The notes under the pieces were generated by a model that saw only the letters and a list, made by a program, of their open reading frames with translations, was not told where the DNA came from and ran no database searches. Positions 1-8,086 of a stretch of 64,000 nucleotides of DNA are shown piece after piece. The DNA comes from Nonomuraea zeae (GTDB lineage Bacteria > Actinomycetota > Actinomycetes > Streptosporangiales > Streptosporangiaceae). A program made the translations under genes and the position numbers. The stretch lies in assembly GCF_005889725.1 (NCBI RefSeq), contig NZ_VCKX01000011.1:31936-95935 (forward strand), in the 5' to 3' direction. Positions within the stretch are counted from its first letter, which is position 1. Each line of letters opens with the position of its first letter.

Positions 1-363
1 CGCGATCGGGATGGGAAGTTCCCTGCCTTCGTGGACGAGGTGCTCGCCGAGTCCAGCATCAAGACGGTGCTCACCGGCATCCGGATGCCGGGAATGAACT
101 CGATCATGGAGCGGTGGGTGCAGTCCTGTCGCAACGAGCTTCTCGACCGCTGCCTGATCTGGAACGAACACCACCTGCGGCACGCCCCGCGCGAGTACGA
201 ACACTTCTACAACCAGCACCGAGCACATCAAGCCCTGAACCAAGCAGCCCCGCTGCGCAGCGTCCCCGATCCGATCACGGCCCCAGAGCGAATCATCGAC
301 CTGAACGTCCGCCGACGAGACCGGCTCGGCGGCGTCCTCCACGAATACTCACAAGCGGCTTGA
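1..363 (+). CDS. Transposase/integrase catalytic domain, C-terminal part (5' end outside the window)
   Basis: The reading frame is open from base 1, so the gene begins before the window. The visible ~120 residues start with DRDGKF and contain ERWVQSCRNELLDR and the FYNQHRAHQALN block. These are the end of an rve-type (DDE) integrase core in which the E of ERW is the last catalytic acid. Proteins of this kind belong to IS481/IS3-like elements of actinomycetes. The frame ends in EYSQAA and TGA at 361-363. It sits directly against a truncated MazG-like gene, so the element appears to have inserted into or deleted that gene. The exact IS end was not found. Confidence 0.75.
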   Translation, partial: RDRDGKFPAFVDEVLAESSIKTVLTGIRMPGMNSIMERWVQSCRNELLDRCLIWNEHHLRHAPREYEHFYNQHRAHQALNQAAPLRSVPDPITAPERIIDLNVRRRDRLGGVLHEYSQAA

Positions 364-378
364 CCTGCGTGGATGGAA

Positions 379-581
379 TTGTCGGCAAGCGCAGTGTCGA
401 GAAGCTCGTCTTCCACGTCCTGCATGGTGGCCGAGCAGCCCTTGCGCGGGTTGCTGTCGGTGGCGCCCACCAGCGCGGCGATCACCTCCCCGCCCTCCTC
501 AGCGACCTTGGCCACTCGGCTCCACAGCAGTGCCTCACGATCGCGGACGGCGTTGCTGGGTGAGATCCATGGCATCTCCAC
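379..581 (-). pseudogene. MazG-like nucleotide pyrophosphohydrolase remnant, 3' end removed at the transposase
   Basis: The minus-strand frame reads REALLWSRVAKVAEEGGEVI, then NPRKGCSATMQDVEDELLD. This is the metal-binding EExxE / ExxD core of actinobacterial MazG-like proteins, which hydrolyse nucleoside triphosphates to monophosphates. The homology stops after DTALA, where the frame runs into the end of the IS element, so the C-terminal helices are missing. A GTG at 579-581 could be the start, but the upstream part also looks disturbed. It is probably non-functional. Confidence 0.55.
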
Positions 582-899
582 CTGGATCGACGCTGCTCGG
601 CGTCAGCGCGCTGGGCGATGACCAGGACATGGGAGGACAGGCCGAGAATGCTCGGCTGGGCCTCCAACCGGCCGATCGCCGACGCTGCACTGGTCGTGGG
701 TTCCTTGGCTCCGATTGGTCACTTCTGCCAAGGAAGTGGGCTTCGTTGACGAGCCGGCTCTGTAGAGGATCCGGCTCCAGAAGTCACCGGGGCCCTGTGG
801 TCACCTCCGCTTGCCCCCAGCAACGCCGCGGGAAGACAAGCATCCTCGGTCACAGCCCGTTCACGCACCGCCTCGAGCTCCCGGCGCAGAGTCTGCGAA
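582..899. other. Gap with decayed coding remnants
   Basis: No intact gene is visible. Short open frames on both strands (for example a 64-codon minus frame at 719-913) have no recognisable domain and no convincing ribosome binding site. The flanks are a truncated MazG-like gene and a broken hydrolase, so this stretch is best read as decayed sequence beside an insertion site. Confidence 0.5.
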
Positions 900-1112
900 C
901 CGACGAGCATCAAGGCACGACTCTGGCCACCCCACCTTCGTCGACCTTCCCGACATGGGCGGGCAGGTGGGGATCACCGACCCCAGCGCGCCCCTGTCGG
1001 GAAAGCGGTCGGGCGAGATCACCACGGCGTACGTGCGTGCCTTCTTCGACCGGCACCTGCACGGCGAGCCCCGGCCCCTGCCGACCCCGAGGTCACCTTC
1101 CAGAACCCTTAG
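900..1112 (+). pseudogene. C-terminal remnant of a PAF-acetylhydrolase-like alpha/beta hydrolase
   Basis: The frame reads GHPTFVDLPDMG followed by AYVRAFFDRHLHGE. This resembles the end of the platelet-activating-factor acetylhydrolase (lipase) family, where the H of GH-F-F-DLP is the catalytic histidine and YVRAFFDRHL precedes the C-terminus. The natural ending (DPEVTFQNP then TAG at 1110-1112) lies in a different frame, so there is a frameshift near 1082. The N-terminal domain with the nucleophile serine is absent upstream. This is a dead remnant. Confidence 0.5.
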
Positions 1113-1145
1113 GCGGTACCGTCAGCCGGCCGGCGGGCGCGGCGT

Positions 1146-1778
1146 TCAGCGCTTCATCGCGCCCTCGGCCGCCGCGTCGGCCGCGGCGGCGATGGCCGTG
1201 CCGGCGAGCTCCAGGCGGCGGGCGAGCTCCCGTTCCTTCATCTTGTCCGCCGTCAGCTCGCCGGTGAAGATCCGGGCGATCTCGTACTGGTACATCCTGC
1301 GCACCGCCCCGCCCGCCTTCTTGGCCGCCAGGGCGTCCCCGACGGCTGCCGACGGTTTCGACGCCAGCGCGCGGACCGCTTCGTCCAACGCCTCGACGCC
1401 CGCGAGCACCTGGTCGAGCAGCGGGGTGAAGCCGGTCCGGCCGGGCAGCCGGTACAGGTGGGCGCCCCTGACGAAGTCGCGCAGCGCGTCGAGCACGTCG
1501 TCGATGGCGCGCGAGAGCCGGAACAGGTCCTCCCGGTCGATCGGGGTGATCAGGACGGACTCCAGCTCGCCCACCAGCCGGGCCCGCTGGGTGTCGCCGA
1601 GGTGCTCGATTGTCCGCATCCGCTCGTGCGCCCCCGCGTAATCGACCTCGCCCGCCACCATGGCCAGCGCGAGCCGGGCGCCCTCCCTGGTCGCCTGGAG
1701 CTGTCCGGCCAGGGCCTCCGTCAGCGCGGTGTCCATGCGCCCGGCCAGCAGATCGCGGAACCGGCTCAGCCGCCTCAT
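1146..1778 (-). CDS. DUF47 family protein (PhoU-like Pit accessory protein)
   Basis: This 210-residue, all-helical, charged protein is of usual DUF47/PhoU-like length. Characteristic segments are IEHLGDTQRARLVGEL and ITPIDREDLFRLSRAIDDVLD. The acidic ED/D patches bind metal in this family. DUF47 proteins act in the cytoplasm as partners or regulators of Pit phosphate transporters. Its ATG (1776-1778) overlaps the stop of the upstream Pit gene by 4 bases (ATGA), so the two are translationally coupled, which supports the assignment. No membrane segment or signal peptide is present. Confidence 0.85.
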   Translation of the reverse strand: MRRLSRFRDLLAGRMDTALTEALAGQLQATREGARLALAMVAGEVDYAGAHERMRTIEHLGDTQRARLVGELESVLITPIDREDLFRLSRAIDDVLDALRDFVRGAHLYRLPGRTGFTPLLDQVLAGVEALDEAVRALASKPSAAVGDALAAKKAGGAVRRMYQYEIARIFTGELTADKMKERELARRLELAGTAIAAAADAAAEGAMKR

Positions 1779-2704
1779 ACGGCCATCCTCAGCCCGAAAG
1801 AGGCCAGCCCTGCGAGCAGGGCGCTCGTCGGCAACGTCAGCAGCCAGGCCAGCACGATCTTGACGGCCGCGTGCCAGCGCACCCTGCCGCCGCCGTCCGC
1901 CATCGCCGACCCGATGAGCCCGCCCGCGACCGCCTGGGTCATGCTCACCGGCATCCCGGCCGCGGCGCAGCCGATCACGGTGAGTCCGGAGCCGGCCTGG
2001 GCGGCCACGCCGTACAGGGGGCGGACGGAGGTGATCTCGATGCTCAGCGTGCGGCCCGCCTTCGGCAGGCCGTACAGGGCTCCGACGCCGAACAGGGCCG
2101 CGGCCGTCAGCGTGACGGGAAGCGGCGCCTCCGGGACGCCCAGCGCGAGGATGAAGACCGCCGTCATCTTCTGGCCGTCGTTGGCGGCGTAGGCCAGGCT
2201 CTGGACGGCGAACCCGGCCCAGTGCCAGCGCGCCAGCCCCCGGCTCGCGGTCACGGCGCCCAGCAGCCGCGCCACCAGGGGCGCCGCCAGCGCCCCGGCG
2301 AACGGCGCGGCCAGCCCCACCGCCAGCACGAGCGCCACCGGCCCGGCCGCCACGGGCATCCCCCAGCCGATCCCGGCCCCGGTGAGGCCGCCGACGATGG
2401 CCAGCGTGAGGCTGGTGGGCTTGCCGAGATGACCGAGGGTGAGGACGACGACCAGCGCCGCGATCACCGCGACCGCCAGGACGTGCCGGGCGTGCGGGCC
2501 CTGCGGCGTGGCCAGGCGCCGGGTGAACGTCTGCGCCACCTCCTGGGTCAGCAGGGGGACCAGCGCGTTCATCGCGACGAGCACGGCGATGCCGGTCCGT
2601 GGCCGTACCGTGGGCAGCTTGTGGCCGGGGGCCAGCAGGGTGCCGCCGTCGTTGATGCCCGTGACCAGGGCGAAGACGGCCGCGAGCAGGACTTCTAAGG
2701 GCAC
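1775..2704 (-). CDS. Inorganic phosphate transporter, Pit family
   Basis: Starting at GTG 2704 (PLEVLLAAVFALV) the protein has 309 residues with about 8-10 membrane segments. It carries the Pit-type duplicated ND signature near the N-terminus (TGINDGG) and again in the second half (AANDGQKM). Pit proteins import phosphate or metal-phosphate driven by a cation gradient. The open frame extends upstream, but the upstream part overlaps the ROK gene and lacks transporter character, so GTG 2704 is preferred. It follows the ROK stop by 19 bases and overlaps the DUF47 gene, giving a probable ROK-pit-DUF47 transcript. Confidence 0.85.
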   Translation of the reverse strand: MPLEVLLAAVFALVTGINDGGTLLAPGHKLPTVRPRTGIAVLVAMNALVPLLTQEVAQTFTRRLATPQGPHARHVLAVAVIAALVVVLTLGHLGKPTSLTLAIVGGLTGAGIGWGMPVAAGPVALVLAVGLAAPFAGALAAPLVARLLGAVTASRGLARWHWAGFAVQSLAYAANDGQKMTAVFILALGVPEAPLPVTLTAAALFGVGALYGLPKAGRTLSIEITSVRPLYGVAAQAGSGLTVIGCAAAGMPVSMTQAVAGGLIGSAMADGGGRVRWHAAVKIVLAWLLTLPTSALLAGLASFGLRMAV

Positions 2705-2723
2705 GGCGGGCCGCCTCGTTCGG

Positions 2724-3827
2724 TCACAGCCCGAGCCGTTCCCGCTCGACGTGGTCGAGCGCCATCCGGACCGCGCCGAGTGCGATGCTCTCCTCGCCGA
2801 ACGTGGACAGCGCGACCTCGGGAGGATTGAGGCACATCTGGGCCAGATGCGCCCGCATGCGTCCGAGCAGCAACTCGCCTGCGCGCGAGAACCCACCGCC
2901 CACGACGACCAGCTCGGGGTCAACCACGAGCACGAGCGCCGACGCGCCGCGCGCGAGCCCGTGTGCGAGCCGGTCCACCACCGCGAGCGCCTGCTCCTCA
3001 CCTGCCTGCGCCGCCCGGAAGATCTCCTCGGCGTCCCGTCCCGCCTTGGCGAGCACGATGGAGGAGTCCTCCCAGCCGGTCAGCGGCAGTCTGCCCAGCT
3101 CGCCGGCGCTGCCGGTGCGGCCGGTGCGCAACCGGCCGTCGAGCAGTAGGCCGTGCCCGGCCCGGTATCCGGACAACACGTAGACCAGGTCCTCGACGTG
3201 CCGCGCGCTCCCCCGCCAGTGCTCGGCGACGGCCGCGAGATTGGCGTCGTTGGCCGCGAACCCCGGGCAGCCGAACCATCGCCCGACCTGGCCGCCGAGG
3301 TCGAGCCCGGTCCAGCCGGGGATGAGGTGCGAGACCGACACCCGGCCGGACCGGTCCACGACGCCCGAGGTGCCCACCGTGGCCGCCCACACGCCCCCGC
3401 GCGCCAGCCCCGCGGCCTCCACGCACGCGGTGGCGGCCCGCTCGGCCAGCGCGAGGCGTTCGGCGGCGGGCATGTGCTCGTCCGCGTCGAGCCTTCGTTC
3501 CTCGATCACGTCGCCGTTGAGGTCGGCCAGCATGGCGAGAATCCGCCGCGGCCCCACGTCCAGGCCGACGACGTGACCGGCTTCGGACCTGAACCTGAAG
3601 CGCCGGGCGGGCCGCCCCGCCCTGCCCTCGGTCGGCGCGGCCTCCTCCGCGAGCCCCCGCTCGGTCAGGTCGGACAGCGCCACCTCGGCCGTCTGCCGCG
3701 ACAGGCCGGCGGCACGTGCGAGCTGGGTCAGCGTTTGCGGCCCGCCCTGGCGCAGGGTGTGCAGGGTGGCGCGCGTGTTAAGGCGGCGCAGCAGGGCGGT
3801 GTCGTTAGTAACACCGAGAGTTCTCAT
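2724..3827 (-). CDS. ROK family transcriptional regulator
   Basis: This 367-residue protein has an N-terminal winged helix-turn-helix (LTQLARAAGLSRQTAEVALS, about residues 33-52). It is followed by a ROK sugar-kinase-like fold with a glycine-rich phosphate loop (VVGLDVGPRRI) and VVVGGGFSRAGEL near the end. The sugar-kinase Asp/zinc-site residues look degenerate (VLSGYRAGHGLLLDG), fitting a sensor rather than a kinase. The ATG at 3825-3827 has AAGGGG upstream. The gene is divergent from the Gfo/Idh-sugar ABC operon at 3900, which it most likely controls, with its ligand being that operon's sugar. Confidence 0.85.
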   Translation of the reverse strand: MRTLGVTNDTALLRRLNTRATLHTLRQGGPQTLTQLARAAGLSRQTAEVALSDLTERGLAEEAAPTEGRAGRPARRFRFRSEAGHVVGLDVGPRRILAMLADLNGDVIEERRLDADEHMPAAERLALAERAATACVEAAGLARGGVWAATVGTSGVVDRSGRVSVSHLIPGWTGLDLGGQVGRWFGCPGFAANDANLAAVAEHWRGSARHVEDLVYVLSGYRAGHGLLLDGRLRTGRTGSAGELGRLPLTGWEDSSIVLAKAGRDAEEIFRAAQAGEEQALAVVDRLAHGLARGASALVLVVDPELVVVGGGFSRAGELLLGRMRAHLAQMCLNPPEVALSTFGEESIALGAVRMALDHVERERLGL

Positions 3828-3885
3828 AAGGCCCCTTGACGGTAGGACTGGGCAAACTCTAGCTTTACGTCGCGTCTTCTCATAA
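3821..3885. promoter_or_regulatory. Divergent promoter region with a repeated TTCTCATAA element
   Basis: The 72-base spacer between the ROK regulator and the Gfo/Idh gene contains TTGACG at 3836-3841, a possible plus-strand -35 box. The 9-base direct repeat TTCTCATAA occurs at 3821-3829 (over the ROK start codon) and at 3877-3885 (just upstream of GGAG and the ATG at 3900). Two copies flanking a divergent promoter are a plausible binding pattern for the adjacent ROK protein. This is inference only. Confidence 0.35.
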
Positions 3886-3899
3886 TTGGAGTTGGGAAC

Positions 3900-5132
3900 A
3901 TGCGACAGGTTGGACTGGCCTTGGTCGGTGCGGGCGACCGAGGGACGAGATACACGCGGTATGCGACGGCGGACGGCCGTGCCAGGCTCGCCGCCGTGGC
4001 CGAGCCTGATCCACGGCGCCGGGAAGGACTGCTCGCCGAGCACCCGGACGCCGTCGGCTTCGGCGACTGGCGTGAGCTCGCCGAGCAGCCGCAGCTCGCG
4101 GACGCGGTGGTGATCGCGACGCTGGACGCCAACCACGTGGAACCGGCGGTGCGCTTCGCCGAGCTCGGCTACCACATCCTGCTGGAGAAGCCGATGGCGA
4201 TCCGGCTGGAGGACTGCCGGAGGATCGTCGCTGCCGCCGAACGCGCGGGCGTGTTGTTCGCCGTCTGCCACGTGATGCGCTACACGTCCTACACCCGTGG
4301 GGTGAAGGCCGTGCTCGACAGCGGGCGGCTCGGCGAGATCGTGAACATCGAGCACCTGGAGCCCGTCGGCTGGTGGCATCACGCCCACTCCTATGTGCGC
4401 GGCAACTGGCGTCGCACCGATCAGGCCACGTTCATGCTGCTGGCCAAATCGTGCCACGATCTTGACTGGCTGACGTACGTGATGGGCCGCCGGGTGACGC
4501 GGGTGTCGTCGTTCGGGGGGTTGAAGCACTTCACGGCCGGCAACCAGCCGGCGGGCGCGGCGGAGCGCTGCCTGGACTGCGCCGTCGCGGACGCCTGCCC
4601 CTACGACGCCCAGCGCATCTACCTCCCCTTCGTGGGCAGCCAGGACCGCTGGCCGCTGGCCGTGCTGAGCGAGGACACCACCGAGGCGGGCGTGCTGCGC
4701 GCGCTGCGCGAGGGCCCCTACGGCAGGTGCGTGTACGCCTGCGACAACGACGTGGTCGACCACCAGGTGGTCAACCTCGACTTCGACGGCGGGGCGACCG
4801 CCTCGTTCACCATGACCGCCTTCTCCCCCAAGGCCCCGCGCCAGACCCGTATCTTCGGCACGCGCGGCTCCCTCGAAGGGGACGGCGCCCGGCTCACCGT
4901 GACCGACTTCGTGACCGGGGACGTCGAGGTCATCGACACCAACCCGCCCGCCGACGGGCACAGCGGCGGCGACCAGGGCCTGGTCACGGCGTTCCTGGAC
5001 GCCCTCACCCGCAACGACCCCTCCCCCATCCTCTCGGACCCCCGCGAGAGCCTGCACAGCCACGAGATCGCGTGGGCGGCAGAGGAAGCCCGCCTCACCG
5101 GAACCGTCGTCACCCTGAAGGAACCACGATGA
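3900..5132 (+). CDS. Gfo/Idh/MocA family NAD(P)-dependent oxidoreductase
   Basis: The protein has 410 residues. The N-terminal Rossmann fold begins VGLALVGAGDRGTRYTR and carries the family EKPMA motif (about residue 97), whose Lys is catalytic. The C-terminal half is the mixed alpha/beta domain that binds the sugar. SCHDLDW supplies the His/Asp pair expected near the active site. A Cys cluster (C224, C227, C233 in CLDCAVADACPYD) could bind zinc. Members oxidise or isomerise cyclic polyols and sugars. It starts an operon with ABC importer genes and overlaps the next ATG by 4 bases, so it probably processes the imported sugar in the cytoplasm. Confidence 0.88.
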   Translation: MRQVGLALVGAGDRGTRYTRYATADGRARLAAVAEPDPRRREGLLAEHPDAVGFGDWRELAEQPQLADAVVIATLDANHVEPAVRFAELGYHILLEKPMAIRLEDCRRIVAAAERAGVLFAVCHVMRYTSYTRGVKAVLDSGRLGEIVNIEHLEPVGWWHHAHSYVRGNWRRTDQATFMLLAKSCHDLDWLTYVMGRRVTRVSSFGGLKHFTAGNQPAGAAERCLDCAVADACPYDAQRIYLPFVGSQDRWPLAVLSEDTTEAGVLRALREGPYGRCVYACDNDVVDHQVVNLDFDGGATASFTMTAFSPKAPRQTRIFGTRGSLEGDGARLTVTDFVTGDVEVIDTNPPADGHSGGDQGLVTAFLDALTRNDPSPILSDPRESLHSHEIAWAAEEARLTGTVVTLKEPR

Positions 5133-6370
5133 AGAAGACCCTCTTGCTCGCCTGCGCGCTGACACTCGCCACGACCACCGCGTGCGGCGCGGACGAGGAG
5201 GAAGCGCCCGCCGACGGACGCGGCCCGATCACCATCGTCGACACCCAGAGCCACGAGGCCGCGACCAGAAAGGTCATCGACGCCTGGAACGCGGCCCACC
5301 CCGACCAGCAGGTGACCCTGGACATCCAGCCCAAGGACGCCGACAGCCAGCGCCAGCGCCTGATCAACAACGCGCAGACCAAGTCCGACGCCATGGACGT
5401 CATCATGCTGGACGCCGTCTGGACGGCCGAGTTCGCCGCCAACCGCTGGGTGGACCCCATCGCCGCCGGCACGTTCAAGGCCGAGGAGTTCCTCGCCCCC
5501 ACCCTGCAGACCGCCACCTACCGGGGCACCCTGTACGCGATGCCCTGGCTCACCGGGACCGGACTGCTCTACTACCGCAGCGACCTGGTCGACAAGGCCC
5601 CCACGACCTGGGCCGGGATGAAGGAGACCTGCGACGAGGTGCTGCCCGGGCACAAGGAGATGTCCTGCTACGCGGGCCTGCTCGACAAGTACGAGGGCCT
5701 GACCGTCTCCTTCTCCGAGGCCGTGCAGTCCGCGGGCGGCACCGTGGCCGACGAGTCCGGCGTGCCGCACCTGGACACCGACGCCGCCAAGGCGGGACTG
5801 ACCTTCCTCGTCGACGGGCTCAAGAGCGGCATGATCCCCAAGGAGGGCATCACCTTCAAGGAGGACGAGGTCAAGAACGCCCTGCAGAGCGGCAAGGTGC
5901 TCTTCGCCCGCAGCTGGGCCTCGCTGTACGGCACCGCCAACGCCGCCGACAGCCCCGTGGCGGGCAAGGTCGGGGTCGCCCCCATTCCCGGCCTCGACGG
6001 TCCGGGCAGCGGCACCCTGGGCGGGGCGAACCTGGCGATCTCCGCGTTCTCCAAGCACAAGGAGACCGCCAAGGACTTCCTGGCCTTCCTCACCTCGCCC
6101 GAGCAGATGAAGACCTGGGCCACGGTCAACAGCACACCCGTCGCCCGCGCGGCGCTCTACGACGACCCGGAGCTCGTCAAGCAGTACCCGTACCTGCCCT
6201 CCCTCAAGGACGGCATCGTCGCGGCCAAGCCCCGGCCGGTCGCCGTCAAGTACGGTGACGTGACCGCGGCGATCCAGAACGCCGTCTACCCGGCTCTGTC
6301 CGGCGAGGTGGCCGTCGACCAGGCGCTGTCCGGGCTGCAGCAGCAACTGTCGGGGCTGCTCAAGCAATGA
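5129..6370 (+). CDS. Sugar ABC transporter substrate-binding lipoprotein
   Basis: The 413-residue protein has a lipoprotein signal (MKKTLLLACALTLATTTAC, lipobox TTAC) followed by the fold of family-1 extracellular solute-binding proteins. The start is fixed by a 4-base overlap with the preceding stop. Typical elements are VIDAWNAAHPDQ, the WLTGTGLLYYRSDLV hinge region and ALSGEVAVDQAL at the end. It captures an oligo- or monosaccharide outside the membrane for the two permeases that follow. No ATPase gene is in the operon, so a shared MsiK-like ATPase elsewhere is likely, as is common in actinomycetes. Confidence 0.88.
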   Translation: MKKTLLLACALTLATTTACGADEEEAPADGRGPITIVDTQSHEAATRKVIDAWNAAHPDQQVTLDIQPKDADSQRQRLINNAQTKSDAMDVIMLDAVWTAEFAANRWVDPIAAGTFKAEEFLAPTLQTATYRGTLYAMPWLTGTGLLYYRSDLVDKAPTTWAGMKETCDEVLPGHKEMSCYAGLLDKYEGLTVSFSEAVQSAGGTVADESGVPHLDTDAAKAGLTFLVDGLKSGMIPKEGITFKEDEVKNALQSGKVLFARSWASLYGTANAADSPVAGKVGVAPIPGLDGPGSGTLGGANLAISAFSKHKETAKDFLAFLTSPEQMKTWATVNSTPVARAALYDDPELVKQYPYLPSLKDGIVAAKPRPVAVKYGDVTAAIQNAVYPALSGEVAVDQALSGLQQQLSGLLKQ

Positions 6371-7260
6371 GGCGCGGCTCGCGGTGGTTCACCGCACTGA
6401 TGATCTCCCCGACACTGCTCGCCCTCGCCCTGGTGGTCCTGTACCCGCTGGTCGCGGCCGCGCGAGAGTCGATGTACGTCCGGGGCGAGGGCCTGGACGC
6501 CGACGGTTTCGTCGTCGAGGGCGAACGGTTCGTCGGCCTGGCGCACTACGCGGAGCTGGTCGGCGAGCGCTTCCTCAACGCCCTGGCCAACACCACCATC
6601 TTCACCGTCGTCACCGTCACGCTGGAGACCGTGCTCGGCGTCGCGATGGCGCTGGTCATGCACAACGTCCTGCGCGGCCGCGGCCTGGTCCGGGCCAGCA
6701 TCCTCATCCCCTGGGCGGTGCCGACCGCCATCTCCGGCCTGATGTGGCGGTGGGTGTTCCAGGCCGACGGCGTGGCCAACGCCGTCATCGGCGAGAAGAT
6801 CCTGTGGACCACCGAGGGTGTCCAGGCCAAGCTCGCCGTCATCATCGCCGACACGTGGAAGACCGCGCCGTTCGTCGGGCTGCTGGTGCTCGCCGGGCTG
6901 CAGATCATCCCCAAGATGGTCTACGAGGCCGCGAAAGTGGACGGCGCCTCGGCCTGGCAGACGTTCTGGCGCATCACGTTGCCGCTGGTCAGGCCCGCGC
7001 TGGTGGTGGCGGTCCTGTTCCGCATCCTCGACGCGCTGGCCATGTTCGACCTGCCGTTCGTGATGATCGGCCGGGGCAAGCTCTCCGTGGAGACCCTGTC
7101 GGCCCTGGTCTGGGACGAGGCCACCCAGCTCAGGTACGGGTCGGCCGCCGCCTACGGGATCGTGCTCATCTCGTACGTGGCCGTCGTGGTGTTCGTCTTC
7201 GTCCGCCTGCTCGGCGCCGACCTGCTCGCCGACGCACGATCAAGGAAGAGGACGGCATGA
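6367..7260 (+). CDS. Sugar ABC transporter permease (MalF type)
   Basis: This 297-residue membrane protein has about six transmembrane segments. It carries the EAA cytoplasmic loop of ABC importers (EAAKVDGASAWQTFWRITLP), which contacts the ATPase. The ATG overlaps the binding-protein stop (ATGA) and the protein ends by overlapping the second permease start. It forms the heterodimeric channel with that neighbour. Confidence 0.9.
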   Translation: MRRGSRWFTALMISPTLLALALVVLYPLVAAARESMYVRGEGLDADGFVVEGERFVGLAHYAELVGERFLNALANTTIFTVVTVTLETVLGVAMALVMHNVLRGRGLVRASILIPWAVPTAISGLMWRWVFQADGVANAVIGEKILWTTEGVQAKLAVIIADTWKTAPFVGLLVLAGLQIIPKMVYEAAKVDGASAWQTFWRITLPLVRPALVVAVLFRILDALAMFDLPFVMIGRGKLSVETLSALVWDEATQLRYGSAAAYGIVLISYVAVVVFVFVRLLGADLLADARSRKRTA

Positions 7261-8063
7261 AGAGGGCCTTGGGTGCCGGGCTCGTCGTGGTGTACTGCCT
7301 GGCGCCGTTCTACTGGATGGTCGTCTCCAGCCTGCGGCGCACCGGCGACATCTTCTCCACCACGCCCTGGCCGTCGCCGCCGTCACTGGAGAACTACGCC
7401 GCGGTGTTCTCCGGGCACAGCGACTTCGGCCGGGCGCTGCTCAACAGCCTGATCGTGTCGGCCGGCACCACCGCGCTGACGCTGGTCCTCGGCGTCTGCT
7501 GCGCCTACGCGCTGGCCCGGCTCACCTTCCGCGGCAAGAACCTCGTGCTCGGCCTGATCATGGGCACCTCGATGTTCCCCGGCGCGCTGCTGATCGTGCC
7601 GCTGCTCAAGCTCTTCACCGAGCTGGGCTGGATCAACACCTACCACGCGATGATCGTGCCGAGCATGTCGTTCGCGCTGCCGCTGGCCGTCTGGACGCTC
7701 ACCGCGTTCTTCCGCCAGATGCCGCACGAGCTGGAGCAGGCCGCCACGATCGACGGCTGCACCCGCTGGGGCGCGTTCCGGCGAGTGATCCTGCCGATCG
7801 CCGCGCCGGGCGTGTTCACCACGGCCATCCTCGCGTTCTTCGCCACCTGGAACGAGTTCATGATCGCGCTGACCATGATCAGCAAGGCGGACATGCAGAC
7901 CGCCACCGTGCGGGTGGCCCAGTTCGGCGGAGCCTCCGACTTCGACACCCCGTTCGGCACCCAGATGGCCGCGGGGGTCGTCGTCACGATCCCCCTCGTG
8001 ATCCTCGTCCTGGTCTTCCAGAAGAGGATCGTCGCCGGTCTCACGTCCGGCGCGCTCAAGTAA
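7257..8063 (+). CDS. Sugar ABC transporter permease (MalG type)
   Basis: This 268-residue membrane protein begins MKRALGAGLVVVYCLAPFYW and shows about six transmembrane segments. The EAA-type loop (EQAATIDGCTRWGAFRRVIL) is typical of MalG-like permeases, which also often have the WNEFM motif seen here (ATWNEFMIAL). The start overlaps the previous gene by 4 bases. It is the second channel subunit of the importer. Confidence 0.9.
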   Translation: MKRALGAGLVVVYCLAPFYWMVVSSLRRTGDIFSTTPWPSPPSLENYAAVFSGHSDFGRALLNSLIVSAGTTALTLVLGVCCAYALARLTFRGKNLVLGLIMGTSMFPGALLIVPLLKLFTELGWINTYHAMIVPSMSFALPLAVWTLTAFFRQMPHELEQAATIDGCTRWGAFRRVILPIAAPGVFTTAILAFFATWNEFMIALTMISKADMQTATVRVAQFGGASDFDTPFGTQMAAGVVVTIPLVILVLVFQKRIVAGLTSGALK

Positions 8064-8086
8064 ACCCCGGAAAGGAACCCCCCATC

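Noticed and set aside
2724..5165. 813-codon minus-strand frame covering the ROK gene and the Gfo/Idh region
   Set aside because: Only the part up to 3827 is ROK protein. The rest is a shadow of the plus-strand oxidoreductase gene.
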